Assembly (NCBI GenBank): GCA_934636465.1
Contig: CAKUAR010000009.1
Coordinates: 1 to 64,000, forward strand
From: an uncultured Muribaculaceae bacterium
GTDB lineage: Bacteria; Bacteroidota; Bacteroidia; Bacteroidales; Muribaculaceae
DNA: 64,000 bases
Reading direction: 5' to 3'
Shown: in pieces, positions 43,784-53,277 of the stretch
How positions within the stretch are numbered: position 1 is the first letter of the stretch
Layout of the letters: the number at the start of each line of letters is the position of its first letter
Made by a program: the position numbers and the translations under genes
The notes under the pieces: generated by a model
The model's input: only the letters and a program-made list of their open reading frames with translations
Database searches by the model: none
What the model was told of the DNA's origin: nothing

Positions 43784-45259
43784 ATGCGCAAGTTCACTCA
43801 AAATATAAATCTGCCCATAGTTCTCCGCGTGCTGGGCTGGCTGCTCATGATAGAGGGCGTGTATATGCTGCTGCCCCTGTGTGTGAGTGCCTGCTATGGC
43901 GAGGAGACGACACTGCGGGCGTTTTTGTATTCGGCACTGATAACCGTCGGAACAGGTGCTGTGATGGCGTTTTGCATACACCCCAAGAACTTGAACATGG
44001 GAAGCCGCGAGGGACTGCTGCTCACGGCAATAATCTGGGCGTTTTTCTCGGCATTCGGCATGTTGCCGTTTTTGTTTTCGGGAGTGTGCCACAGTGTGGC
44101 AAATGCCTATTTTGAAACAATGTCTGGGTTCACGACCACAGGCGCGACCATACTTGACGACCTGTCGGCGGTGCCGCACGGACTGCTGTTCTGGCGGTCG
44201 GCCACGCATTGGCTGGGCGGAATGGGAATAATACTCTTCACGCTCGCCGTGGTGCCTATGCTCAACTCCACAGGCGGAATAGCCTTGTTTAATGCCGAAG
44301 TGACCGGCATAACGCACGACCGTATGCGCCCACGCGTGAGCCAGACGGCAAAAGACTTGTGGTTTTTGTATATAGGCATGACTGTGGTGCTCACGCTGCT
44401 GCTGGTGAAGCCAATGGGCTTTTTTGACGCCATTTGCCACGCTTTGGCAACAATATCGACCGGTGGTTTCTCGACAAAAGCCGACGGACTGCACTATTGG
44501 CACTCCTACTACATAGATTCGGTGGTGATGCTGTTTATGTTTTTGGGCGGTGTGAACTTTACGCTGCTGTTTGGCGTGACGCGCGGCCGGTTTAAGCCGC
44601 TTAGGCACAACGACACGTTTAAGTGGTATTTCATGATAGTGGTGGTGGCATCGGTGGTGATAATATTGCGCATGACCTATGAGAATTTCTGCGACGACTG
44701 GAGCGACAGGATTGTGTATGCCATATTCGACACCATATCGGCCATAACCTCAACTGGTTTTTCGACCATAGACTATGAGGCATCGGGTGAATTCATATCG
44801 CTGATACTGATGCTGTGCATGCTTGTGGGCGGAATGGCAGGGTCAACGGCAGGAGGTGCCAAGGTTGACCGCCTGATAGTGATGTTGAAGAACACGAAAA
44901 ACTCGTTCTACAAGGTGCTGCACCCAAATGCCGTGATGGCCGTGAGAATAGACGGACGGTCGCTCAATCGGGCGGTGGTGGCAAAGGTTGTGGCGTTTTT
45001 CTCGGTGTATATGATAGCACTGGTGGTGGGTGCTGTGGTGATGACTGCCTATGATGTGCCCATGTTTGACTCGCTGTTCACGTCGATGTCGGCGTTGAGC
45101 AATGTGGGTTTCGGCTATGGCGTGACCGGTGTTGACGGCTCGTTTTTGGAGCTTCCTGACGCTGTGAAATGGATGCTGTCGTTTGAAATGATGGTTGGCC
45201 GTTTGGAGCTGTTCACGGTGCTGGTGGTGTTCACCCCGGCGTTTTGGTTCAAAGAATAG
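43784..45259 (+). CDS. trkH: Trk potassium transporter membrane subunit TrkH
   Basis: 491 aa with about ten spans arranged as four pore repeats. The selectivity-filter segments are TTGATIL, STGGFSTK, STGFSTID and NVGFGYG, each with the expected glycine. Forms the K+ channel of the Trk system with TrkA, encoded just upstream. Length and motifs are normal. Confidence 0.96.
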   Translation: MRKFTQNINLPIVLRVLGWLLMIEGVYMLLPLCVSACYGEETTLRAFLYSALITVGTGAVMAFCIHPKNLNMGSREGLLLTAIIWAFFSAFGMLPFLFSGVCHSVANAYFETMSGFTTTGATILDDLSAVPHGLLFWRSATHWLGGMGIILFTLAVVPMLNSTGGIALFNAEVTGITHDRMRPRVSQTAKDLWFLYIGMTVVLTLLLVKPMGFFDAICHALATISTGGFSTKADGLHYWHSYYIDSVVMLFMFLGGVNFTLLFGVTRGRFKPLRHNDTFKWYFMIVVVASVVIILRMTYENFCDDWSDRIVYAIFDTISAITSTGFSTIDYEASGEFISLILMLCMLVGGMAGSTAGGAKVDRLIVMLKNTKNSFYKVLHPNAVMAVRIDGRSLNRAVVAKVVAFFSVYMIALVVGAVVMTAYDVPMFDSLFTSMSALSNVGFGYGVTGVDGSFLELPDAVKWMLSFEMMVGRLELFTVLVVFTPAFWFKE

Positions 45260-45320
45260 TGCCGGACGGACATGGAATTTAGAAAATAAACAAAAACTGA
45301 TATAACGAAGAAATAGAATA

Positions 45321-47819
45321 ATGCGAGATATGAAAAAAGATAATCCAGAAGACAACAATTTCAACGTGGACTTGACGAGCGTGAAAGAGTCGGCCAAATA
45401 TCGCCAGGCCGAGGCTGCGCGAAAGCAAGCCGAAGCAAAGCAGATGACACGCTGGGAAAAGGTGAAGGCGTTTTTCGGCAACGAGCGCACACGCTTGGCA
45501 ATGGGCGTGGTGCTTATGCTCTTTGCCGCATATTTGTGTTTGAGCTTCTTGTCGTTTTTCTTCACGGCAGGAGCAAGCGACCAAAACCGTGTGGTCAACT
45601 ACACGGTAATGGAAAACGCGCACTCGCCGCTGTCGATAAAAAATGCCGGCAAGGCCGTTGGGGCAAGTTTGGCCAACTTCTTCATATCTGACGGTGTGGG
45701 TGTGGCTGCGCTGATAATAGTGTGGTGGCTGTTTGTGATAGGGCTGCGGTTGGCACGCAGGAAAAAATCATATTTCTTTTCATATTCGCTGATGTCGCTG
45801 TTCAGCATATTCACATGCTCCATGATTGTTGGGGCTTGCACACTGGGTTTCGACCTGACGTTCTTTCCGCTCGGTGGTGAGTTTGGCAAGTATGCCAACA
45901 CGATGCTGCTCGGATTGTCGGGAATTTATGGCATGATAGCCGTGAATTTTGTGATAGCAATGGTGTGGGTGCTTGTGTGCTACAACTCCATAAAGAGCAT
46001 TTATCACAAGATACCCAAGAAGTTGCCTAATCTGAAGAAATTCAATGGCGACGAGATAAGTGTGGAAGAAGCTCAAAGCGGAAACACCAATGTGGCGTCG
46101 TTTTTGGGCGACTCAGAAAGAGGCGCAAAAGCAGAGAAAGCACCACGCCAAAACACGTTTGGCAGCAAAATTGCCGGCATGAAAGACAGGCGCACAAAGC
46201 CGGTGGAACCGCAGAAAAATGCCGCAAAACAGGAGCCGCAGATGCAGACGATAGTCACTACGATACAGAAAGCCAACGGCGTGAGCAATCCGCACGACCC
46301 CACAGGTGAGTATATGCACTACAAGTTTCCAAGCCTTGACTTGCTGCAAAAGTTTGACAACAAGGGAGTAAGCGTAGATGTGGAGGAGCAGGAGGCCAAC
46401 AAGCAACGCATCATAGAAACGCTCAACAACTACAAAATAAGCGTGAAAAGTATTCAGGCGCATGTGGGCCCCACTGTGACGCTTTTCGAGATAGTGCCGG
46501 AAGATGGCATAAAGGTGGCAAAAATCAAGGGGCTTGAGGACGACATAGCCATGAGCTTGTCGGCACTTGGCATAAGAATAATAGCCCCCATGCCTGGGCG
46601 CGGCACGATAGGAATTGAGGTGCCAAACCACGACCCGCAGGTGGTGTCGATGCGCGATGTGCTGGAGTCGAAAGCTTTTCAAAACACTAACTGCAAGCTG
46701 CCTATGGTGCTTGGCTGCACGGTGTCGAACGAGGTGTTTGTGGCTGACCTCACCAAAATGCCACACTTGCTTGTGGCAGGTGCCACAGGACAAGGAAAGT
46801 CGGTGGGACTTAATGCGATAATCACATCGCTGCTCTACAAAAAAGGCCCGTCGGAACTGAAATTTGTGCTGGTTGACCCCAAAAAGGTTGAATTCAGCCT
46901 TTATTCGGCATTGCAGAAATACTATTTGGCAATGGTGCCAGATGAGGACAAGTGCATTGTGACAGACACCGACAAGGTGGTGAAGACTCTGAACTGCGTG
47001 GTGCAAGAAATGGAGAACAGATACCGCATCTTGGAGCAAGAGCATGAGCGCAAGGTGGAGGACTATAACCGCAAGTGGAAGCGCGAATTGCGCAATGTGG
47101 TGAAGTCTGACGGCACGAAATATGACTATATGCCCTATATAGTGGTGATAATCGACGAGTTCAGTGACTTGATTATGACAGCCGGCAAGGAGGTGGAAAC
47201 CCCGATAGTGCGCATAGCCCAGAAAGCACGCGCTGTGGGCATACACATGATAATAGCCACACAAAGACCTTCGCGTGAAGTAATCACAGGCTTGATTAAG
47301 GCCAACTTCCCCGGACGTGTTGCTTTTCGTGTGACGCAGATGCAGGACAGCCGCATTATCATTGACCGCCCAGGAGCGCAGAGCTTGATAGGTCGTGGCG
47401 ACATGCTGTTTTCAGCCAATGGCGAGATTACACGCTTGCAGTGCCCTTTTGTTGACACACCCGATGTGGAACGCATCTGCGACTGCATAGCGGAACAGGA
47501 GGACAATGACAAGGACATAAGCCACGAACAGCCGTTTTTGCTGCCAGAATACATAGGCGAGGGTGCTGACGAGGGCGGAAGCATTGCCGGAGCCAACACT
47601 GGCGACAGAGACCCGCTGTTTGCAGAAGCGGCGCGCTGGATAGTGCAGAGCGATGTGGCTTCTACATCGTCGCTGCAACGGCGTTACGCGATAGGCTACA
47701 ACCGCGCCGGGCGACTGATGGACCAGATGGAGGCTGCCGGAATAGTGAGCGCATCGCAAGGCGGCAAGCCGCGCAAAGTGCTCATGGACCCTATACAAGT
47801 GGAGCAAATGTTTCAGTGA
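45321..47819 (+). CDS. ftsK: DNA translocase FtsK/SpoIIIE
   Basis: 832 aa. Four N-terminal membrane spans (about 55-225), a variable basic linker, then the motor domain with Walker A GATGQGKS near residue 490 and Walker B VVIIDEFSDLIMTAG, and a winged-helix gamma domain at the end (SSLQRRYAIGYNRAGRLMDQ) that reads polar KOPS-type DNA signals. It pumps the chromosome terminus through the closing septum. The start may be 45321 or the ATG three codons later. It is followed by a LolA-like gene, as in many bacteria. Confidence 0.96.
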   Translation: MRDMKKDNPEDNNFNVDLTSVKESAKYRQAEAARKQAEAKQMTRWEKVKAFFGNERTRLAMGVVLMLFAAYLCLSFLSFFFTAGASDQNRVVNYTVMENAHSPLSIKNAGKAVGASLANFFISDGVGVAALIIVWWLFVIGLRLARRKKSYFFSYSLMSLFSIFTCSMIVGACTLGFDLTFFPLGGEFGKYANTMLLGLSGIYGMIAVNFVIAMVWVLVCYNSIKSIYHKIPKKLPNLKKFNGDEISVEEAQSGNTNVASFLGDSERGAKAEKAPRQNTFGSKIAGMKDRRTKPVEPQKNAAKQEPQMQTIVTTIQKANGVSNPHDPTGEYMHYKFPSLDLLQKFDNKGVSVDVEEQEANKQRIIETLNNYKISVKSIQAHVGPTVTLFEIVPEDGIKVAKIKGLEDDIAMSLSALGIRIIAPMPGRGTIGIEVPNHDPQVVSMRDVLESKAFQNTNCKLPMVLGCTVSNEVFVADLTKMPHLLVAGATGQGKSVGLNAIITSLLYKKGPSELKFVLVDPKKVEFSLYSALQKYYLAMVPDEDKCIVTDTDKVVKTLNCVVQEMENRYRILEQEHERKVEDYNRKWKRELRNVVKSDGTKYDYMPYIVVIIDEFSDLIMTAGKEVETPIVRIAQKARAVGIHMIIATQRPSREVITGLIKANFPGRVAFRVTQMQDSRIIIDRPGAQSLIGRGDMLFSANGEITRLQCPFVDTPDVERICDCIAEQEDNDKDISHEQPFLLPEYIGEGADEGGSIAGANTGDRDPLFAEAARWIVQSDVASTSSLQRRYAIGYNRAGRLMDQMEAAGIVSASQGGKPRKVLMDPIQVEQMFQ

Positions 47820-47889
47820 CGCGGCGTGTGTGCCAAAATCGGCACTATTTTTGAAAAATGATTGAAAAAGTTTTAAGCGTAGAAATAAG

Positions 47890-48501
47890 ATGAAAAAATT
47901 AGCTTTATTGTTTCTGATGATTTTGGGTATGGCGGCAGGCGCGTGTGCCCAAACGCCGGCCTCGGTGCTCGACAAGGCAGTGGGGGCTCTGAAAAAAGCC
48001 GGAACTGTGAGCGCAAAATACTCGTTGCATGCTGGAAAGACCGTGAACAACGGAAGCATTGTGCTTAGCGGCTCTAAATTCAGGTTGATGTCGAATGTGG
48101 TGAAGTGCTGGTATGACGGAAAGACGCAATGGTCATATTCGCCGGCAACAGGAGAGGTAAACGTGACCACTCCGTCGGCAGCCGACTTGCAGCTCACTAA
48201 CCCATACGCCGCCGCGCAGTCGTATAAGAACACCTTCAACATGTGGAAGGCCTACACGCAGATACCTGGCTGCTACACGATAAAGATGATGCCGAAAAAG
48301 AAGTCGCAGGTACGCCAGATATTGGTGTATGTGACAAACGGCACTTATCTGATTTCGGAGGTGAAGTGCGAAATGACAAACGGCACCTCTTACACAATCA
48401 AAATCAGCGATTACAAAACCAAGGCAAGCTACCCTGCAAGCACATTTAAGTTTGACCCCAAGCTCGTGCCGGCAGGGACTGAAGTGGTGGATTTGCGTTA
48501 A
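47890..48501 (+). CDS. LolA-like outer-membrane lipoprotein carrier protein
   Basis: 203 aa. Signal peptide (hydrophobic 5-17, cleavage after ACA) and a half-open beta-barrel pattern typical of LolA: GSIVLSGSKFRLMSN, CWYDGKTQWSYSP, EVNVTTPS. It should carry lipoproteins across the periplasm to the outer membrane. A -7-like box (TATTTTTG, 47846-47853) lies in the 70-base gap after ftsK. The ftsK-lolA order supports the call. Confidence 0.85.
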   Translation: MKKLALLFLMILGMAAGACAQTPASVLDKAVGALKKAGTVSAKYSLHAGKTVNNGSIVLSGSKFRLMSNVVKCWYDGKTQWSYSPATGEVNVTTPSAADLQLTNPYAAAQSYKNTFNMWKAYTQIPGCYTIKMMPKKKSQVRQILVYVTNGTYLISEVKCEMTNGTSYTIKISDYKTKASYPASTFKFDPKLVPAGTEVVDLR

Positions 48502-48529
48502 AACGGCCAAGAAAAAACAGAATTAGGAT

Positions 48530-49459
48530 ATGGAAAGAGTGCAATGCTTGATAATAGGCTCTGGACCTGCCGGCTACACGGCAGCCATATACACCACCAG
48601 AGCTAACATAAAGAGCGTGACTGTGGAAGGTCTGCAACCCGGAGGCCAGCTCACGCAGACGACCACGGTGGAAAACTTCCCCGGTTTTCCCGACGGCATT
48701 GACGGCCAGGAACTGATGAGCCGCATGAGGCAGCAAGCGGTCAATGTGGGTGCTGACGTTAGGACTGGCATAGTGACCAAGGTTGACTTAGGAAAACGCC
48801 CGTTTGTGGCCACGATAGACAACAGCGAGCAAATTGAGGCTGAAACCGTGATTGTGGCAACCGGAGCGTCGGCAAAATATCTGGGACTTGCCGACGAGAA
48901 AAAATATGCCGGAATGGGGGTGTCGGCGTGTGCAACGTGCGACGGCTTCTTCTATCGCAAAAAAGTGGTTGCCGTGGTGGGCGGTGGCGACACGGCTTGC
49001 GAGGAGGCATACTACTTGAGCAACCTTGCCAAGAAGGTGTATATGGTGGTGCGTAAAGACCACTTGAGGGCGTCGGCTGCCATGCAAAAGAGGGTGGCTG
49101 AAAAGGAAAACATAGAGATATTGTATGAAACAAACACCATGGGGCTGTTTGGCGAAAACGGCGTTGAAGGCGCGCACTTGGTGAGGCACAAAGGCACTGA
49201 CAAGGAGGAGAAGTTTGATTTGGCCATTGACGGCTTTTTCCTTGCCATAGGGCACAGACCAAACACCGATTTCTTGGGCGGACAGCTTGAGCTTGACGGC
49301 AATGGCTACATTGTGACCAAAGCCGGCAGCCAGGCAACGAGTGTGGAGGGCGTGTTTGCCGCCGGAGATGTGGCCGATGCCACTTACAGGCAGGCTGTGG
49401 CTGCTGCCGGGAGCGGCTGCCGTGCGGCACTCGACGCCCAGGCTTTTCTTACCAAATAA
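48530..49459 (+). CDS. trxB: Thioredoxin-disulfide reductase
   Basis: 309 aa. FAD-binding motif IIGSGPAGYTAA (9-20), redox pair CATC (Cys134, Cys137), NADPH-binding GGGDTACEEA, and the C-terminal FAD segment GVFAAGDVAD. Transfers electrons from NADPH to thioredoxin in the cytoplasm. Follows the LolA-like gene by 28 bases and ends before a strong terminator. Confidence 0.96.
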   Translation: MERVQCLIIGSGPAGYTAAIYTTRANIKSVTVEGLQPGGQLTQTTTVENFPGFPDGIDGQELMSRMRQQAVNVGADVRTGIVTKVDLGKRPFVATIDNSEQIEAETVIVATGASAKYLGLADEKKYAGMGVSACATCDGFFYRKKVVAVVGGGDTACEEAYYLSNLAKKVYMVVRKDHLRASAAMQKRVAEKENIEILYETNTMGLFGENGVEGAHLVRHKGTDKEEKFDLAIDGFFLAIGHRPNTDFLGGQLELDGNGYIVTKAGSQATSVEGVFAAGDVADATYRQAVAAAGSGCRAALDAQAFLTK

Positions 49460-49540
49460 TAAGAAGTTTGGTGGTGTGGCGCACAAACCGAGCTTGACAG
49501 CTGGCTAAGCCCACAGAATGGCATTGTGACAAAAAAGGAC

Positions 49541-49588
49541 AAACGCTTGCAAAAACGCGTGAATGCGTGCATTTGCAAGCGTTTTTTA
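49541..49588 (+). terminator. Terminator after trxB
   Basis: A perfect 13-bp stem, AAACGCTTGCAAA (49541-49553) with TTTGCAAGCGTTT (49572-49584), with an inner ACGC/GCGT stem and a T run. It lies 81 bases after the trxB stop. Confidence 0.9.
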
Positions 49589-49659
49589 ACGTAATTTTAC
49601 CATTGTTTTGATGTTAATTCAGCTTTTTGTTCAAGGGCGTTTTGAAACTTGTCAAAAGA

Positions 49660-49690
49660 TTTGAATTATAGAAATAAAATACTAATTTTG
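49660..49690 (+). promoter_or_regulatory. Promoter of the keto-glycan operon
   Basis: TTTG (49660-49663) and TAATTTTG (49683-49690) with a 19-base spacer form a consensus promoter, leaving a leader of about 40 nt. No other promoter box is evident before the next four genes. Confidence 0.8.
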
Positions 49691-49736
49691 TAATTGTTAT
49701 AGAATAGTTTTTAAGAAAGATATTAGACGGAATTAG

Positions 49737-50810
49737 ATGTCACGAAAAATAAACATTGGCTTAATTGGCTTTGGCCGAATGGGAAATAAAATTTTTAAGG
49801 CTTTGGACAAAAGCGAAAAATGGAACGTGTCCTATATCTGCGATTTGGGAGAAGAGTCTCGTCAGCTTGCAGCAAAACTTTCGCCAAAGTCGAAAATTGT
49901 GGCCGATGAAGATGTGATATTCAATGACCCGAGTGTAGATGCAGTGGCTCTTTATGCCTTGGCCGATTCACGCTATGAGCAAGCGTGCAAAGCGGTGGCT
50001 CACGGCAAGCACATATTGTCGGAGAAGCCGATAGCCTCACGACTTGAAGACGAAAAAAAGCTCGTGAAACTGGTGGAGGGCGCTGACGTGATTTCGGCGG
50101 CAAACTTGTATTTGCGAAACAGCTGGTATCACAACACGATAAAGGAATTTGTGGCATCGGGCGAAATAGGCGACTTGGCCATAATCAGAGTGTGCCACAT
50201 GACCCCAGGGCTTGCTCCTGGCGAGGGACACAGATATGAGGGACCGTCGTTTCATGATTGCGGAATGCACTATGTGGACATAGCACGCTGGTATGCAGAG
50301 TCAGAATACGCCACATGGGACGCGCAGGCAATCAGAATGTGGAACTACAAAGACCCCTGGTGGTTGCAGTGCCACGGAACGTTTGAGAACGGAATTGTTT
50401 TTGACATAACACAAGGATTTGTGTATGGTCAGCTGTCGAAAGACCAGACCCACAACTCCTACGTTGACATAATAGGAACAAAGGGCATAGCCCGCATGAC
50501 CCATGACTTCAAGACTGCAGTGGTGGATTTGCGCGGAACAAGTGTCACGAAGCAAATAGAGAAGCCGTTTGGCGGCAAAAACCTCGATGTGCTGTGTGAC
50601 GTGTTTGCCGATGCGGTGCTTAGCGGAAAATATGACCCAAGGTTGCCGTCGTTTAAGGACGCGGCGTCGGCCTCGGAATATGCCTGGAAATTCCTTGACA
50701 GCGCTTGGTGCAACCGCATGCCGGCCAAAGGCGACCTGGAGACCCTGGAGCAGATAAAGGACCGCCGCCGCCACATGACCAATGGCTATGGTTTGCTGAA
50801 CCAACGATGA
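49737..50810 (+). CDS. Gfo/Idh/MocA-family oxidoreductase, cytoplasmic
   Basis: 357 aa. N-terminal Rossmann fold with IGLIGFGRMG (8-16), the family lysine in SEKP (95-98), and a C-terminal alpha/beta domain with the histidine of CGMHYVDIARWY. No signal peptide. Members oxidise or reduce sugars with NAD(P). As first gene of an operon with an exported paralogue, two DUF1080 proteins and a TIM-barrel protein, it probably reduces the 3-keto sugar product back to a normal sugar inside the cell. The exact substrate is unknown. Confidence 0.9.
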   Translation: MSRKINIGLIGFGRMGNKIFKALDKSEKWNVSYICDLGEESRQLAAKLSPKSKIVADEDVIFNDPSVDAVALYALADSRYEQACKAVAHGKHILSEKPIASRLEDEKKLVKLVEGADVISAANLYLRNSWYHNTIKEFVASGEIGDLAIIRVCHMTPGLAPGEGHRYEGPSFHDCGMHYVDIARWYAESEYATWDAQAIRMWNYKDPWWLQCHGTFENGIVFDITQGFVYGQLSKDQTHNSYVDIIGTKGIARMTHDFKTAVVDLRGTSVTKQIEKPFGGKNLDVLCDVFADAVLSGKYDPRLPSFKDAASASEYAWKFLDSAWCNRMPAKGDLETLEQIKDRRRHMTNGYGLLNQR

Positions 50811-50888
50811 TGAGCGGCTTTTTTGCAGAAGCATTGCTTGACTGATTTGACCCTAACTGACAAATGTTAATATAAAACATTATTAAAC

Positions 50889-52367
50889 ATGAAAGAAAAA
50901 ATATCAAGAAGATCGTTCCTTAAGACAGGAACAGCTGCTGCAATCGGTTTTTCGATTGTTCCAGGAGAAGTTTTAGGTAAAGCCTACAGTGGAAAGAAAG
51001 CTCCAAGTGACAAACTCAACATCTTGGGTGTGGGTATCGGAGGCCGTGGTGCAGCCGACTTGAGCGAGATGGAAACTGAAAACATCATTGGTCTTTGTGA
51101 TGTTGACTGGAAGTATGCCAAACACGTATTTGACAAATATCCAAATGCCAAACGTTACAGCGACTGGCGCAAGATGTATGACGACATGCTGAAGAGCGCA
51201 GATGCCGTGATGGTGGCAACTGCCGACCACACTCACGCCATTATCGCCGCCAACGCAATTATGGCCGGCAAGCACGTGTATGTGGAGAAGCCAATGACTC
51301 TCTATGTGTATGAGTCACGTCTGCTCGCCATGCTCGCCAAGAAATACAAGGTTGCAACTCAGATGGGTAACCAAGGCGCATCTATGGCTGGAACACGCAA
51401 GGCCATCAACTGGCTGTGGAACGGAGAAGTGGGTGAGGTGACCCGCGTTGACTCGTTCACAAACCGCCCAATCTGGCCGCAGGGTGTTGCCACTCCAAAA
51501 CAAAAGCAAGAAATCCCATCTACTCTTAACTGGGATTGCTTCATTGGCCCGGCAAAATATCGTGACTATCACTCAGTTTACACTCCATGGAACTTCCGTG
51601 GCTGGTGGGATTTCGGCAGTGGCGCTCTTGGCGACATGGCCAACCACATTCTGCAAGTGGCCTACAAGGGCTTGAACCTTGGTCACCCGGAGGCTGTGAT
51701 AGGAAGCTCAACAATGCTGATGACCGACTCTTGCCCATCGGCAGAGAAGATTACATATCGTTTCCCTGCACGCGACAACATGAAGAAGATGGGTCTGCCA
51801 GCAGTTACTCTTAACTGGTATGACGGCGGTATAGTGCCTGAATTGCCATTTGACCTGCCTGCCGGCAAGAACTTTGACCCGAACGGTGTGACCGTGTACT
51901 ACGGAACAAAAGACACACTGGTTGTGGGCACATACGGCAACAATCCATTCCTCGTGTCGGGACGCGACCCGAAGGTGCCTGAGTTGCAGCGCATCGTGAA
52001 GAACGACAACCACCAGCAAGACTGGATTCGTGCCTGCAAGGAGAGTCCTGAATATCGCGTGCCTTGCGCATCTGACTTCGCAGAGGCAGGCCCATTGAAC
52101 GAAATGATTGTGATGGGTGTGGCAGCGGTGCGTCTGCAAGACCTGCACCAGTGGCTCAAGTGGGACGGCAAGAACATGAAGTTCACAAACATTCCTGCCG
52201 GTGCTCAAATCCGTGCCGTACTTGAGGACAAGTTCAACATTCACGACGGACACCCGACATTCGACCGCACATACAGCGACCCTGTAGATGCAAACGAATA
52301 TGCACAACGCTTAATCAAGCCTGTGTATCGTGAGGGTTGGACACTGCCAGAACTTCCTACTTTGTGA
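50889..52367 (+). CDS. Gfo/Idh/MocA-family oxidoreductase, Tat-exported
   Basis: 492 aa. The N-terminus has a twin-arginine export signal, SRRSFLK (Arg7-Arg8) and a hydrophobic stretch, so it is probably exported folded with bound NAD. The Rossmann motif GVGIGGRG is at 47-54, the catalytic-lysine motif YVEKP at 131-135, and GALGDMANHI is in the second domain. The long C-terminal part fits the Bacteroidetes glycan-linked clade. It likely oxidises C3 of a glycoside in the periplasm. Its codon use (ATC for Ile, CGT for Arg) differs from the ATA-rich neighbours and suggests strong expression. Confidence 0.9.
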   Translation: MKEKISRRSFLKTGTAAAIGFSIVPGEVLGKAYSGKKAPSDKLNILGVGIGGRGAADLSEMETENIIGLCDVDWKYAKHVFDKYPNAKRYSDWRKMYDDMLKSADAVMVATADHTHAIIAANAIMAGKHVYVEKPMTLYVYESRLLAMLAKKYKVATQMGNQGASMAGTRKAINWLWNGEVGEVTRVDSFTNRPIWPQGVATPKQKQEIPSTLNWDCFIGPAKYRDYHSVYTPWNFRGWWDFGSGALGDMANHILQVAYKGLNLGHPEAVIGSSTMLMTDSCPSAEKITYRFPARDNMKKMGLPAVTLNWYDGGIVPELPFDLPAGKNFDPNGVTVYYGTKDTLVVGTYGNNPFLVSGRDPKVPELQRIVKNDNHQQDWIRACKESPEYRVPCASDFAEAGPLNEMIVMGVAAVRLQDLHQWLKWDGKNMKFTNIPAGAQIRAVLEDKFNIHDGHPTFDRTYSDPVDANEYAQRLIKPVYREGWTLPELPTL

Positions 52368-52394
52368 TTTAGACTAAAAAACAATTAGAACAAA

Positions 52395-53252
52395 ATGAAA
52401 AAGATAATTTTTAGTGCATTGTGCTTGGGCATGGCGCTGACTATGGGCGCAGCCGCTCCCAAAACAAGTGCTCCTGCAAGCAAAAAAGGTTTTGTGACGC
52501 TGTATTGCTCACAAGCATTCCAAGGTCCGGAAGAGTGGGACCGATATGAATTCCCCGTTGACAGCAAGGGTTACATCACAATATTTGATGGCAAGACCAT
52601 GAAGGGCTGGAGAGGCTATGGCAGAAGCTATATGCCAGGACGCTGGGTGGTTGACGACGGTGCAATTCACTTCATGGGCAACCAAACTCCAGAAGAGCAA
52701 CGCAAGAACAAAGAGGGTGGCGACATTATCTTCGCCCACAAGTTCAAAAACTTTGAGCTGTCGATTGACTGGAAAATTTGCAAAGCCGGCAACTCTGGTG
52801 TGTTCTATCTGGCTCAAGAGCTTGCCAACAGCAAGGGCGAGTTGGAGTCAATCGTGGTGTCGGGTCTTGAAAGCCAGGTGCTCGACAACGCCAATCACCC
52901 CGACGCAAAGCTGGGTAAGGACGGTGACCGCCAGTCGAGCTCGCTTTATGACTTGATTCCTGCCAAACCACAAAACCAGAAACCATACGGACAGTGGAAC
53001 AACACTGTGATTCGTGTGGAAAACGGCACTGTGACCCACTTCCAAAATGGTGTGAAAGTGCTGCAATACAAGCTCTGGACTCCAGAATGGACTGCTCTGC
53101 TCCAAACAAGCAAGTTCAGCGAGAAGTCTTGGCCAGCAGCATTTGAGGCATTCAACAACGCCGGCGGTGACAACCACGAGGGTTTCATCGGTCTGCAAGA
53201 CCACGGCGATGATGTGTGGTTCAAGAACATCAAAGTTAAAATCTTAAAATAA
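52395..53252 (+). CDS. DUF1080 (3-keto-disaccharide hydrolase/lyase) protein A
   Basis: 285 aa with a cleavable signal peptide (near GAA-APKT) and no lipobox, so probably soluble in the periplasm. The DUF1080 fold, a concanavalin-like beta sandwich, is seen in YITIFDGKTMKGWRGYG, FAHKFKNFELSIDWK, NSGVFYLAQE and VLDNANHPDAKLGKDG. Members of this family cleave 3-keto-glycosides. It is about half identical by eye to the next gene, especially in the NANHPDAKLG and QDHGDDVWF segments, so the pair is a tandem duplication. Confidence 0.88.
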   Translation: MKKIIFSALCLGMALTMGAAAPKTSAPASKKGFVTLYCSQAFQGPEEWDRYEFPVDSKGYITIFDGKTMKGWRGYGRSYMPGRWVVDDGAIHFMGNQTPEEQRKNKEGGDIIFAHKFKNFELSIDWKICKAGNSGVFYLAQELANSKGELESIVVSGLESQVLDNANHPDAKLGKDGDRQSSSLYDLIPAKPQNQKPYGQWNNTVIRVENGTVTHFQNGVKVLQYKLWTPEWTALLQTSKFSEKSWPAAFEAFNNAGGDNHEGFIGLQDHGDDVWFKNIKVKILK

Positions 53253-53277
53253 TCAGAAACCTTAAAACGAAACAATT